NCBI RefSeq assembly: GCF_014207985.1
Contig: NZ_JACHMI010000001.1
Location: 4,509,001-4,573,000, forward strand
Origin: Nonomuraea rubra
GTDB taxonomy: Bacteria > Actinomycetota > Actinomycetes > Streptosporangiales > Streptosporangiaceae
Length of the DNA: 64,000 nt
Reading direction: 5' to 3'
Shown here: piece after piece, positions 29,947 to 39,081 of the stretch
How positions within the stretch are numbered: the first letter of the stretch is position 1
Layout of the letters: each line of letters begins with the position of its first letter
Notes under the pieces: model-generated
Seen by the model: the letters and a program-made list of their open reading frames with translations, nothing else
Told to the model about the DNA's origin: nothing
Databases searched by the model: none
Position numbers and translations under genes: made by a program

Positions 29947-30589
29947 GCCGTCCCCGGCGTGCCGGCCCAGTGCAGGTGCAGGTAAGAGGCCGCCACCAGC
30001 GCATCGCCGTACCCGTCGCCGCCGCTCTGACCGGTGCTCCTCCCGTGGGTGCCGGTGCCGCTCCGGCGGGAGCGATCCTCCCAGCGGAACAGTGGCGGGC
30101 CCGCGTACTCGACCGTGGTGCGGTGGAACTCGTGCCCGCGGAAGCGCTCGCCCGGCCTGGTCAGCGGCGTACGCGCGAGCGCGACGGCCTCCCGGTAACC
30201 GAGCGTGAGCCGGGACGTCATCGAGGCCCGGCCAGGGACGCGGCCGCACATGCGCCGCCCGTCCAGCTCGTCGCACAGGTACAGCAGCCCCGCGCACTCG
30301 GCCACGATCGGCCCGCCGAAGGCCGCCACCTGTGCGCGCAGGGGCTCGTTGGCGGCCAGCTCGGCGGCGTACACCTCGGGGAAGCCGCCGCCGATCACCA
30401 GCGCGCCGGCGCCGTCCGGCAGGCGCTCGTCACGCAGCGGGTCGAACGTCACGACGTCCGCCCCCGCCGCCCGCAGCAGCTCCACGTGCTCGGCGTACCC
30501 GAACGTGAACGCCGCCCCACCCGCCACCGCCACCACGGGCCGCACCCCCGCCACCGCACCGACGCGACCGGGGAAACCGGTGGAAACGC

Positions 30590-30655
30590 CCAGCCCGCCG
30601 GGTCCGCCCAGCGCGCCGGGTCCGCCAAGCCCGCCGGGTCCGCCAGGCCCGCTGA
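30590..30655. repeat. Short tandem repeats coding the Gly/Pro linker of cobB
   Basis: Related 9- to 15-base units rich in CCGGGTCCGCC repeat here, in frame, and give a Gly-Pro-Gly-Gly-rich linker on the minus strand. The tract lies between the synthetase and glutaminase domains, where length change is tolerable. Confidence 0.6.
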
Positions 30656-31402
30656 CCTGGCCATCCCCTCGGCCCCAGGCGGCGGCGACCGGATCCCAGG
30701 GAAACGCGTCCAGCGGAGGAGCCGACCTCGCCAGCCGCAGCAGCGCATCCAGGTCGCACGACCGGGCCACCAGCGCGGCCAGCCGCTCCACCGCGTCCAC
30801 CGCTTCCCCCTGCCGCTCGGCCGCGGGCACCAGCCCCAGATGCCGCGACGGCGTGAACACGGCATCATCCCGCCGCACCACCCCCAGCACCGGCACTCCC
30901 ACCCCCGCCAGCGCGGAACGGCATAACTCCGCATGCCGATCGGACCCGACCCGGTTGAGCACCACCCCGCCCACCCGCACCCGCGGATCGAACGTGGCGA
31001 ACCCGTGCACCACCGCCGCCACCGACCTGCTCTGCCTGGACGCGTCCACCACCAGCACCACGGGCGCGCCCAGCAGCCGGGCGACGTGCGCGGTCGAGGC
31101 GAACTCCGTGTCGCCCCTCCCGTCGAACAGCCCCATCACGCCCTCGACCACCGCGACCTCGCACCCCGCCGCCCCGTGCAGGAACAGCGGCACGACCCGC
31201 TCCTCACCCTGCAGCCACGGATCGAGGTTCCGGCCGGGCCGCCCGGTGGCCAGCGCGTGATAGCCGGGATCGATGTAGTCGGGGCCGACCTTGTGCGGCG
31301 AGACCCGCAGGCCGCGCGCCCGCAGCGCCGCCATGAGCCCCGTGGCCACGGTCGTCTTCCCGCTGCCGGACGACGGCGCCGCGACGACCAGCCGCGGGAT
31401 CC

Positions 31403-32005
31403 TCACCACTCGATGCCCTTCTGGCCCTTCTGCCCGGCGTCCATGGGATGGCGAACCTTGCCCATCTCCGTCACCAGATCAGCCACCTCGACCAGCCGCT
31501 CGGGCGCGTCCCTGCCGGTGATCACGACATGCTGGTTCCCCGGCCTGCCGGTGAGCGCCGCAATCACGTCGTCCAGGTCCAGCCACCCCCACTTCAGGGG
31601 ATAGGTGAATTCGTCCAGCACGTAGAACCGGTACGTCTCGGCCGCCAGATCCCGCTTGATCTGCTCCCAGCCCTCCCGGGCGTCGGCCGCGTGGTCCTCC
31701 TCGGTGCCGGGCCGCTGGATCCACGACCAGCCCTCGCCCATCTTGTGCCAGGTGACCGGGCCGCCCTCGCCGCTGTCCCCGAGCACCTTGAGCGCCCGCT
31801 CCTCGCCGATGCGCCACTTCGCCGACTTCACGAACTGGAACACCCCGACCGGCCAGCCCTGGTTCCACGCCCGCAACGCCATCCCGAACGCGGCCGTGGA
31901 CTTGCCCTTGCCGGGGCCGGTGTGCACGATCAGCAGCGGCCTGGTGCGGCGCTGCCGCGTGGTGAGACCGTCGTCGGGCACGACGGCCGGCTTGCCCTGC
32001 GGCAT
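31403..32005 (-). CDS. cobO: Cob(I)yrinate a,c-diamide adenosyltransferase
   Basis: A 200-residue enzyme of the CobO/BtuR type. It has the P-loop GPGKGKSTAAFG (residues 30-41), VGVFQFVKSAKWRIGEE, VLDEFTYPLKWGWLDLDDV and NQHVVITGRDAPERLVEVAD. It transfers the adenosyl group from ATP to Co(I) corrinoid. ATG at 32005 lies just beyond the upstream stop; a TTG at 32011 overlapping that stop would add two residues. The stop overlaps the cobB start. Confidence 0.94.
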   Translation of the reverse strand: MPQGKPAVVPDDGLTTRQRRTRPLLIVHTGPGKGKSTAAFGMALRAWNQGWPVGVFQFVKSAKWRIGEERALKVLGDSGEGGPVTWHKMGEGWSWIQRPGTEEDHAADAREGWEQIKRDLAAETYRFYVLDEFTYPLKWGWLDLDDVIAALTGRPGNQHVVITGRDAPERLVEVADLVTEMGKVRHPMDAGQKGQKGIEW

Positions 32006-32007
32006 GA

Positions 32008-34347
32008 TCAACCCGCCTTCCCGCGATCCCGCACCCCGCGGTCACGCATCCCGTGGTCACGCATCCCGTGGTCACGAGCGCTGCGGTCCTGCACCTGCCG
32101 TCCCCGCGCCCTGGGGTCTCGTGGCCTGTGGTCGTGGACGACCGACCCGAGGTCGGTCAGCGAGTCGAGAGGGACGAGCCGCGCCCGCAGGCGAGCCGCC
32201 AGCCGCACCGCCAGGCCGAGCCGCACGGGCCCGCTCTCACAGTCCACGACGACCGCCGCCGTCCCGGCCAGCAGGGACGCCGCCCGTTCCACGGAACCGC
32301 CCGCCGTGGCCCGCCCATCGGTCACCAGCACGAGCAGCGGCCGCCGCGCGGGATCGCGCAGCCGTTCGACGCGCAACACCTCGGCCGCCCGCACCAGCCC
32401 CGCCGCCAGCGGCGTACGCCCGCCGGTGGCCAGCGTACGCAGCCGCGCCGCCCCCACCTCCACCGACGACGTCGGCGGCAGCGCCACCTCGGCCCCCGAG
32501 CCCCTGAACGTGACCAGCCCCACCTTGTCGCGCCGTTGGTAAGCGTCGAGCAGCAGGCTCAACACGGCCGTCTTGACCGCCGTCATCCGCTTGCGAGCCG
32601 CCATCGAGCCGCTCGCGTCCACCACGAACAGCACGAGGTTGCCCTCCCGGCCCTCACGCACCACCTCGCGCAGGTCGTCCCCGCGCAGCACCAGCCCCGC
32701 GCCACTACGCCCGCGCTCCCTCTGGTACGGCGCCGCGGCCCGCATCGTCGCGGCCACGTGCAGGTCGCGCACCCGCCCCGACGGGCGGCGCGCCCCGGTG
32801 CCCCGCCCCTGCGACGCCCGCGACCTGGACCGCCGCCCGGCCGCCCCCTCACCGATCCCCGGCACCTCCAGCAACGGCACCCGGTACGGCCGCGCCACCC
32901 CGGCCACCCGCGAACCGCCCTCCCCGCCTCGGCCCTCCCCGGTTCCGGTCTCCCCGCCTCCGATCTCCCGGGCTCCGCCGCCCGTCCGCTCGGTGACGCC
33001 GCCGTCCGCCTGCGCGGCGTCCCACGCTGTGTCCGGCGTGCCGGATCCGGGCCACCGCCGATCATCGGCCTGGCCCCTGGTGTGCTCCCGTCGCCCGTCG
33101 TCTTCCCGGTCGCCCTGGCCGGCGCCCTGTCGGTGAGCGTCGCCCGCCTGGTCGCCCGCGGCGTCGCTCCAGCCGCCGTCAGGCCCGGGAGCCCGACCCG
33201 GCCCATCATCGGCTCCAGACGGCCGGCCCGGCCCGCCGTCGGGTCCGGAGGGCCGGCCGGGTTCGCCGTCGGGACCGGAAGCTCGGCCGGGTCCGCCGTC
33301 AGGCCCGTCAGGCCCGTCCGGGTCGTCATCGTCGCCGGAGGTCCGCTCCAGCAACTCGTCCAGCAACGCCTCGTCCAGCCCCGGCGCGTCGAACGGGTCA
33401 CGCCGCCTCCGGTGCGGCAGCGACAGCCTGGCGGCGGCGCGTACGTCCTCGGTGGTGACGCTGTCGCGGCCTTGCCAGGCGGCGTGGGCGAGGGCGGCGT
33501 TCGCCGTGACCAGGTCGGCCCGCAGCCCGTCCACCTCGAACGCCGCGCACACCGTCGCGATCTGCCGCAGCCGGGCGTCCGGCAGCCGCACCTCCGCCAC
33601 CCGGCCCCTGGCGGACGCGATCCTCCGGGCCAGCGCCGCCTCCTCACCGGCCCACCGCGCCGCGAACGCCTCGGGGCCGGTGTCGAAGGCGAGCCGCCGC
33701 CGCACCACCTCGGCGCGTTCGGCGGGGTCGCGGGACGCCTTCACCTCGACCGTCAGCCCGAACCGGTCGAGGAGCTGGGGGCGCAGCTCGCCCTCCTCCG
33801 GGTTCATGGTGCCCACGAGCAGGAAGCGGGCCGCGTGACGTACGGACACGGACTCGCGCTCGACGTAGCACGTCCCCAGCGCGGCGGCGTCGAGCAGCAG
33901 GTCGACGAGGTGGTCGTGGAGGAGGTTCACCTCGTCCACGTACAGCACGCCGCGGTGCGCGGCGGCGAGCAGGCCCGGCTCGAACGCCTTCACCCCCTCC
34001 GTCAGCGCCCGCTCCACGTCGAGGGAGCCGACCAGCCGGTCCTCCGACGCGCCTACCGGCAGCTCCACCAGGGCCGCCGGACGGCCGACCCCCTGGGCGC
34101 CGGCGTCGTGCGGGCCGTCGGGGCACTCGGCCGCGGGCGCCGCCGGATCGCAGGCGAACCGGCAGCCGGGCACCACGTTCACGGCGGGCAACTGGGCCGC
34201 CAGCGCCCGCACGATCGTGGACTTGGCGGTGCCCTTCTCGCCGCGTACGAGTACCCCGCCCACCCGGGGGGAGACGGCGTTGAGCACCAGCGCCAGCTTC
34301 AGGTCGCCGAGGCCGACGACGGCGCTGAACGGGTAGGTGACGATCAA
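32008..34347 (-). CDS. ChlI-ChlD-type chelatase fusion, probable cobaltochelatase ATPase
   Basis: A 779-residue protein. Residues about 1-340 are an AAA+ ATPase of the magnesium chelatase ChlI type, with Walker A GEKGTAKST, Walker B VLYVDEVNLLHDHLVD (near 134) and sensor LLVGTMNPEEGELRPQLLDR. Residues 340-520 are an Asp/Gly/Pro-rich linker. Residues about 565-740 are a von Willebrand A domain with the MIDAS motif VVDASGSMAARKR. In Mg-chelatases these are two subunits. Within this operon it most likely replaces CobS/CobT as the ATPase for CobN. The start is TTG at 34347, with AAAGGT upstream and the histidine-phosphatase-like stop 3 bases before it. Confidence 0.9.
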   Translation of the reverse strand: MIVTYPFSAVVGLGDLKLALVLNAVSPRVGGVLVRGEKGTAKSTIVRALAAQLPAVNVVPGCRFACDPAAPAAECPDGPHDAGAQGVGRPAALVELPVGASEDRLVGSLDVERALTEGVKAFEPGLLAAAHRGVLYVDEVNLLHDHLVDLLLDAAALGTCYVERESVSVRHAARFLLVGTMNPEEGELRPQLLDRFGLTVEVKASRDPAERAEVVRRRLAFDTGPEAFAARWAGEEAALARRIASARGRVAEVRLPDARLRQIATVCAAFEVDGLRADLVTANAALAHAAWQGRDSVTTEDVRAAARLSLPHRRRRDPFDAPGLDEALLDELLERTSGDDDDPDGPDGPDGGPGRASGPDGEPGRPSGPDGGPGRPSGADDGPGRAPGPDGGWSDAAGDQAGDAHRQGAGQGDREDDGRREHTRGQADDRRWPGSGTPDTAWDAAQADGGVTERTGGGAREIGGGETGTGEGRGGEGGSRVAGVARPYRVPLLEVPGIGEGAAGRRSRSRASQGRGTGARRPSGRVRDLHVAATMRAAAPYQRERGRSGAGLVLRGDDLREVVREGREGNLVLFVVDASGSMAARKRMTAVKTAVLSLLLDAYQRRDKVGLVTFRGSGAEVALPPTSSVEVGAARLRTLATGGRTPLAAGLVRAAEVLRVERLRDPARRPLLVLVTDGRATAGGSVERAASLLAGTAAVVVDCESGPVRLGLAVRLAARLRARLVPLDSLTDLGSVVHDHRPRDPRARGRQVQDRSARDHGMRDHGMRDRGVRDRGKAG
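33178..33310. repeat. 33-base tandem repeats in the chelatase linker
   Basis: About four imperfect 33-base units encode GPDGGPGRPSG-like blocks in the acidic linker between the AAA+ and VWA domains of the chelatase fusion. Units are a multiple of three, and the copies differ mainly at third positions and one or two residues, as expected of slippage products that have aged. Confidence 0.7.
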
Positions 34348-34350
34348 GAC

Positions 34351-34953
34351 TCAGACCTTTCGGTTGACGTACGCGATCCGCCAGCCGTCCCGCGCGGCGA
34401 TCAGCTCGGTGGCGGACAAGGGGGCGAGATCGAATCGAGCGGCGGCCATGGGGCCCAGCCCCAGCGCATGCCCGAGCACCGCCCTGATGACCCCGGCATC
34501 ACAGACCACGACCAGCGGCACCGGGACGGGCCGCCGGCTCGGCGCGCGGGTCGGGGTGGGGGTGTCGTGCTGGGTGGGTTCTCGGGTCGTGGCGAGCCAG
34601 GCCGCCACCCGGTCCGCGAACGCGGCCGGGCTCTCGCCGCCGTGCGGTGCGGCGTGCGGGTCGGACAGCCAGCGTGCCAGCGCCTCCGGCTCCTCCCGCG
34701 CGACCCGCTCGTACGGCAGGCCGCGCCACCGCCCGCAGTCCGCCTCCCCGAGCGCGGCGCACACCCGAGGCTCCAGCCCCATGGCCAGGGCGGTCTGCCG
34801 TGCCGCCCTGGCGGGGGAGACCCACGCCTCCCGCCCCACGACCAGCGGGCGCAGGGCGGCGGCCCTGGCCAGGCTCGCGGGATCCGCGCCCCCGTCGCCG
34901 GGGAAGCAGGCCGCGCGCATGCCAGGTGTCGTCGCGTGCCGGATGAACAACAC
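34351..34953 (-). CDS. Histidine-phosphatase-fold protein, CobC-like, with an altered second site
   Basis: A 200-residue protein starting VLFIRHATTPG, with the phosphate-binding RHA motif of the phosphoglycerate-mutase family (His6), and an acidic GEADCGRWRGLPYE segment. The family's second catalytic His normally stands in a SHGGVIR-like motif; here the text is VVCDAGVIRAVLGHALG, with Asp at that position. The GTG start lies 5 bases after the cbtA stop. CobC-type phosphatases remove phosphate from alpha-ribazole phosphate or adenosylcobalamin phosphate, and the operon fits that. The missing His leaves activity in doubt. Confidence 0.8.
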   Translation of the reverse strand: MLFIRHATTPGMRAACFPGDGGADPASLARAAALRPLVVGREAWVSPARAARQTALAMGLEPRVCAALGEADCGRWRGLPYERVAREEPEALARWLSDPHAAPHGGESPAAFADRVAAWLATTREPTQHDTPTPTRAPSRRPVPVPLVVVCDAGVIRAVLGHALGLGPMAAARFDLAPLSATELIAARDGWRIAYVNRKV

Positions 34954-34958
34954 CCGGC

Positions 34959-35828
34959 TCAGCTCGACGAGGCCGGAGACGGAGGCGTGGACGAGGTCGT
35001 AGGTGAGGTGGGTGGTGCGGTCGCCGGGCGCGTGGTCGCCGCGTGCCTGGCCGACACGCGGTCGCTCGCCCAGCCGAACAGCACCCCGAAGGCCGCCCAG
35101 AACACGACCTGCGTCCCGAGCGAGGCGATCCGGAACTCCCACAGCAGGGTCGCGGGGAACCCGCCGGGCACCTCGTCGACCCCGGGCAGCAGCATCCACG
35201 CCGCGATCACCGGAACGAGGAAGCCGCCCGCGGCCGCCACCCACCGGACCCAGGGATCCGCCGACGAGGCCCGCCGGGCCGTCGCCACCGCGATCGCCGT
35301 CGCGGCCAGTCCGACCAGCACGATCACCACGTACAGGAGCGTGCGATCGTTGATCGTCGCGGGATCACCTACGGCGGGTGGATTGGCGGGATATTTCACG
35401 AACGGTACGAGGACGACGGCGGTGAAGGCGGCCCCGGCCGTGGCCAGTGCCAGCCGCCCGTCCGAGCGTGGCCCGACCCGTCCCCGCAGCCCCGCGAACA
35501 CGAGCGCGAAGACACCGCCCACGGCCAGCCCGTACAGGCCGGTGGCGAGAAAGAGCCCGGCCTTCTGCACCGGCCTGGACACCACGGCCTCTTCGCCATG
35601 ATCATGCCCGTGATCATGCGGAGCCGCCTCGCCGGACGCCTGGGCAGCCGGCTCGTCCGATCCGTGTGCGGATGATCCGGCCGGTTCGTGGGCGGGCGGG
35701 GCCGCCGCTTCTTCGAGGGCGATCGCGCTGTCCACGTGCGGCTCGCCGAAGGCGAAGGCGAAGCCGCCCGCGATCAGTCCGGCCAGCAGGCCTGCCCACA
35801 GGCCCCTGACCAGCAGGGTGCGTACCAT
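34959..35828 (-). CDS. cbtA: CbtA-family cobalt transporter subunit
   Basis: A 289-residue membrane protein. The first segment LLVRGLWAGLLAGLIAGGFA runs into FGEPHVDSAIALEE, as in CbtA. A His-rich loop HDHGHDHGEE (about residues 70-80) precedes QKAGLFLATGLYGLAVGGVF, and three or four more hydrophobic segments follow. It sits directly downstream of cbtB, from which a cobalt import system of the CbtAB type is inferred. Cobalt is the metal used by CobN, and the operon starts at a cobalamin riboswitch. Confidence 0.9.
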   Translation of the reverse strand: MVRTLLVRGLWAGLLAGLIAGGFAFAFGEPHVDSAIALEEAAAPPAHEPAGSSAHGSDEPAAQASGEAAPHDHGHDHGEEAVVSRPVQKAGLFLATGLYGLAVGGVFALVFAGLRGRVGPRSDGRLALATAGAAFTAVVLVPFVKYPANPPAVGDPATINDRTLLYVVIVLVGLAATAIAVATARRASSADPWVRWVAAAGGFLVPVIAAWMLLPGVDEVPGGFPATLLWEFRIASLGTQVVFWAAFGVLFGWASDRVSARHAATTRPATAPPTSPTTSSTPPSPASSS

Positions 35829-35839
35829 GCCCGCGCCCT

Positions 35840-36031
35840 CTAGTGGCAGGGCACGCCGAGCAGATGACGCCCGTCGTGCATCAGTTCGTGCAGGAACGCC
35901 CCCGTCTGGGAGACGGCGCCGTTGTCCATCAGGACGAGGTACGCGACGAGCAGCAGCACGGGCACCGCCGGCAGCCAGAGGCGCAGGCGGGGGAAGGGAA
36001 TGGCGGCGGAAGGAGTGGTGAGTCCACTCAT
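35840..36031 (-). CDS. cbtB: CbtB-family small cobalt transporter subunit
   Basis: A 63-residue protein with one membrane segment (LWLPAVPVLLLVAYLVLM) and the C-terminal histidine motif HELMHDGRHLLGVPCH typical of CbtB. The ATG at 36031 follows a good ribosome site (GAGGAGG, about 5 bases away). It is the first gene of the riboswitch-controlled operon cbtB, cbtA, phosphatase, chelatase fusion, cobO, cobB. Confidence 0.92.
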   Translation of the reverse strand: MSGLTTPSAAIPFPRLRLWLPAVPVLLLVAYLVLMDNGAVSQTGAFLHELMHDGRHLLGVPCH

Positions 36032-36070
36032 CTGATCCTCCTCAGGGTTGACGCGTCCCATTCAGCGAGG

Positions 36071-36168
36071 TCACGGCCGCCAAGCGACCTGGCTCCCGGG
36101 ATCTGCGTCCCGGATACAGTGGCGCGTCCGCACCGGCATCTCACCGGATTTCCCTTGGACAACCGTGA
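36071..36168 (-). ncRNA. Cobalamin riboswitch upstream of the cbtB operon
   Basis: On the minus strand the conserved elements appear in order: GGGAAATCCGGTGAGATGCC, GCGGACGCGCCACTGTATC and the closing box GGGAGCCAGGTC. TCACGG and CCGTGA at the ends can form the outer stem. Its end lies 40 bases before the cbtB ATG. It should lower expression of cobalt uptake and late cob genes when cobalamin is plentiful. Confidence 0.92.
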
Positions 36169-36319
36169 AATCTACCGGAACGTATCCCTTCATCCGGTTC
36201 GCGTCAACATCATGGTGGTGCTGACCCCCGTACGACCTGGGGTGCGCGCGGGAATGTGATCGCGGCGCCCGGAGCGGACCCTGGAGCGGACGTCACCTCG
36301 TCCCCCAGGGAGGGTCCTC

Positions 36320-37366
36320 ATGTCCGCCGCACCGCACGCGCTGCGCCGCCAGGTGGCGCAGTGGCACAGGCCGCTGATGCTGTTCGTGGCCTCGATGCTG
36401 GTCCTGCTCGCCGTGTCGCTGGCGGGGCTCGTGCTCGACGACCGGGTGCTGCAGGGGGCGCCCGTCTGGCTCAAGCCGTTCAAGTTCGCGGTGTCGCTGG
36501 CGATCTACGGAACGACCCTGGCCTGGATGTTGTCCCTGCCGCACCGGGGCAGGCGGTGGACCTCCGGGCTGGCCACGGTCTTCGCGGTCGCGGCGTTCGT
36601 GGACGTCGGGATCGTGGCGGTCCAGGCCGCGCGCGGCACGTTCAGCCACTTCAACGACACGGCGGAGCCCTTCGAGGAGGCGGTCCAGCGCGTCTTCGGC
36701 CTGGGCGTGATGAGCATGATGCTGGCCAACCTGGTGCTCGCGATCATCCTGACCGTCCAGCGGGTGGGGCCCGACCGGGCGGCGAGCCGCGCCATCCACG
36801 CCGGACTCCTCCTGGCCGTCGGCGGCATGCTCCTCGGCTTCCTCATCCCGTTCCAGGGCAAGCCCCACACGGGGCTGACGACCGACGGCGTGCCGGTCCC
36901 CCTGGGGAGCGGCCACAGCGTGGGCGTGCCGGACGGCGGCCCCGGGCTGCCGATCACCCAGTGGAGCACCACCGGCGGCGACCTGCGCGTCCCCCACTTC
37001 GTCGCCCTGCACGGCTTCCAGGTGATGCTGCTCCTCGCCCTCCTGCTGGCCTGGCTGGCCGCCCGCCACCCGATCCTGCGCGACGAGCGCACCCGGGCCC
37101 GCCTGATCGGCGTCGCCGCCCTGGGGTACGTCGGCCTCGTCGCCCTGGTCACCTGGCAGGCCCTGCGCGCCCAGCCCCTCACCAGCCCCGACCTGCTGAC
37201 CCTGGGCGCCGCCGCCCTGCTGGCCGGCCTCACCACCGTGGCGTGCGGCGCCGTGCTGACGGCTGCCCGCCGAGGCGGCGGCCTCGCCACCCCGGCGGAC
37301 GCCCGCCGGGGTGGCGAGACCGTCACGGGCGCAGGCCAGGCCGGTCCACGACCCCGCTCGCGATGA
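36320..37366 (+). CDS. Unknown integral membrane protein with about 8 segments
   Basis: A 348-residue protein I do not recognise. About eight hydrophobic segments are seen, for example LMLFVASMLVLLAVSLAGLV, VMSMMLANLVLAIILTV and FVALHGFQVMLLLALLLAWL. Polar motifs that may matter are WLKPFKFAVS after the first segment, ARGTFSHFND in the third loop and GDLRVPHFVALHGFQ before the sixth segment; the last has two His on a membrane face. The upstream 288 bases carry the divergent riboswitch and probably this gene's promoter; an SD-like GGGAGGG precedes the ATG. The final 44 bases overlap the convergent gene at 37323. Confidence 0.75.
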   Translation: MSAAPHALRRQVAQWHRPLMLFVASMLVLLAVSLAGLVLDDRVLQGAPVWLKPFKFAVSLAIYGTTLAWMLSLPHRGRRWTSGLATVFAVAAFVDVGIVAVQAARGTFSHFNDTAEPFEEAVQRVFGLGVMSMMLANLVLAIILTVQRVGPDRAASRAIHAGLLLAVGGMLLGFLIPFQGKPHTGLTTDGVPVPLGSGHSVGVPDGGPGLPITQWSTTGGDLRVPHFVALHGFQVMLLLALLLAWLAARHPILRDERTRARLIGVAALGYVGLVALVTWQALRAQPLTSPDLLTLGAAALLAGLTTVACGAVLTAARRGGGLATPADARRGGETVTGAGQAGPRPRSR

Positions 37367-38372
37367 CGCTGCCCCAGCCGAGGAGCTGCCCCTTCCTGAC
37401 CGAGTAGTACGCGCCGGGCTGCTCGAAGTCCCGGACCACGATCGTGCGGTACCCCAGGTACTCGTACGTGTCCGGATCCACGAAGATCTCGTCCCGCAGG
37501 TAGCCCTCGTGCACCCGGTACAGCGTCACCCCCGGCCGCCGGGCCAGGTCCGTGGCCCGGGCCTCGTACCGGACGCCGGGGATCTTCGCCAGGGCGCCGT
37601 ACATGGCCGCGCGGAGTGTGCGGGGCAGCACGGCGTCCCGCATGCCCTGCACGATGTGCTGGAAGGCGTACGTGTGCCGCTGCTCCTGGGTCAGCGGCGG
37701 CACCGTGGCGCGGCCGCCGCGCCGTTCCTCCTGGCGCCGGGCATGCTGGGCGTCGACCTCCGCGTACACACTGGCGAGCAGGGCGGCCGGGTCGGTCGGC
37801 AGCGAGAGCAGGTACGGGTAGGTCACCTCGAACTCGGAGCCGTCCACCACCTTCAGCTCCCCGTCCTCCAGGTAGGCGAACTGCTTCTCGTCCGCCCGCC
37901 GCCACAGCTCGTGCGTCCTTGTCCTGGTCTTCGACTGCTGGAGGACGTTCCGGCTCTTGACGTACGCCCACTGGCCGGGCTCCGGCACGGGATCAGGGGC
38001 GGCGGCGGCCAGCGCCGCCGCGTTGCCGGCCAGGTCCTCGGCGCTGGCCACCGGGCCCAGCCGGAGTGGGGTGGCCGGCGGCTGCGCCTGCACAGGCGTG
38101 GAGCCTTCACGGGTCGCGGTCATGGTCGTGATCACCGCGACCAGCACCACGGCGAGCGCCGCGGCGCCCAGACCCACCACCCACCCGAGCCGAGGCCGGA
38201 CCCGGGGACCGGGCGGGCGGGCGAACACCCGGGGGCGAGACCCGCCGGCCCGGGGCCGGGGTGCGCTCAGGTGGGCGAGCAGGCGGGCGCGCGCCCGCGC
38301 GACCACCTGATCGTCGGCTTCCGGCATGGCGTCATGGCGATCCTTGAGCTGCCGCAGCTCATCCACGATCAT
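37323..38372 (-). CDS. CU044_5270-type membrane-anchored protein, partner of an ECF sigma factor
   Basis: A 349-residue protein. Residues 1-60 are cytoplasmic and basic (ELRQLKDRHDAMPEADDQVV, RARARLLAHL). One membrane segment follows (about 62-86, LGAAALAVVLVAVITTMTA), then a long outside domain with FAYLEDGELKVVDGSEFEV, YAFQHIVQGMRDAV and EGYLRDEIFVDPDTYEYLGY. The layout is that of the actinobacterial CU044_5270 proteins that accompany ECF sigma factors and may act as anti-sigma or signal-sensing partners. The ATG has AGGAGGTGG upstream and lies within the end of the sigma gene (14-base overlap). Confidence 0.8.
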   Translation of the reverse strand: MIVDELRQLKDRHDAMPEADDQVVARARARLLAHLSAPRPRAGGSRPRVFARPPGPRVRPRLGWVVGLGAAALAVVLVAVITTMTATREGSTPVQAQPPATPLRLGPVASAEDLAGNAAALAAAAPDPVPEPGQWAYVKSRNVLQQSKTRTRTHELWRRADEKQFAYLEDGELKVVDGSEFEVTYPYLLSLPTDPAALLASVYAEVDAQHARRQEERRGGRATVPPLTQEQRHTYAFQHIVQGMRDAVLPRTLRAAMYGALAKIPGVRYEARATDLARRPGVTLYRVHEGYLRDEIFVDPDTYEYLGYRTIVVRDFEQPGAYYSVRKGQLLGWGSVIASGVVDRPGLRP

Positions 38373-38988
38373 CCACCTCCTGTGCGGGCAGGCCGAGCGC
38401 CGAGCGGAGCCTGCGCCTGGCCCGGGTGACGCGCGAGCCCACGGTGCCGGTCGGGATGGCCAGGGCCCGTGCCACCTCCGTGTAGCTGAGCTCGGCGCAG
38501 GCGACGAGCAGCAGCGCGTCGCGATCTCCCTCGGACAGCCCGGCCAGCCCCTTGGCCAGCGCCGGGTTCAGCTGTTGCGCGCTCACCCGGTCGGCGACCC
38601 GGTCGGCGTGGTTCTCCACGTCACCGGGGCCGGTGGCGCGCCCGAGCGCACGGTAGAGGCGGATCTCGGCGCGGCGGTGGCGGCCGATGAGGTTCGTCGC
38701 GATGCCGTAGAGCCAGGCCCGCGCGCTCGGGTACGCCAGGTCGTACTGGTCCCGCTGGTCGAACGCGGCCAGGAACGTCTCGGAGGCGACGTCGTCGGCG
38801 GCGCCCGCACCGAGCCGGGCGGCCACGTACCGGTGGATCGCCGTGAAGTATCGGTCGAAGATCACCGAGAACCGCTCCGGCTCGTGGCGGGACCGCTCGA
38901 TGATCGACGCGTCGGTCGTCTCCTCCGCCGTGCGTACGGAGGGAGAGGGATCAGGGGCATGCACCGGCAGCCTTTCCATGGGGGTCAT
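38359..38988 (-). CDS. ECF-type RNA polymerase sigma factor
   Basis: A sigma-70 region 2/4 protein of about 209 residues. Region 2: FSVIFDRYFTAIHRYVAARL, ADDVASETFLAAF and ARAWLYGIATNLIGRHRRAE. Region 4: LAGLSEGDRDALLLVACAEL, SYTEVARALAIPTGTVGSRV and TRARRRLRSAL. The start is uncertain: ATG at 38988 is used, but upstream in-frame starts exist and no strong ribosome site decides. Its 3' end overlaps the CU044_5270-type gene, a common sigma-partner arrangement. No target promoter is identified. Confidence 0.88.
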   Translation of the reverse strand: MTPMERLPVHAPDPSPSVRTAEETTDASIIERSRHEPERFSVIFDRYFTAIHRYVAARLGAGAADDVASETFLAAFDQRDQYDLAYPSARAWLYGIATNLIGRHRRAEIRLYRALGRATGPGDVENHADRVADRVSAQQLNPALAKGLAGLSEGDRDALLLVACAELSYTEVARALAIPTGTVGSRVTRARRRLRSALGLPAQEVDDRG

Positions 38989-39081
38989 CGGCACTGATTG
39001 CCCGACCCCCGCATCCTTCTTCACGCCTCCAGAGCCCGCCTGCGATCCCGGCACGGCAGGCGGGCTCCGGGCACGGGCCGG

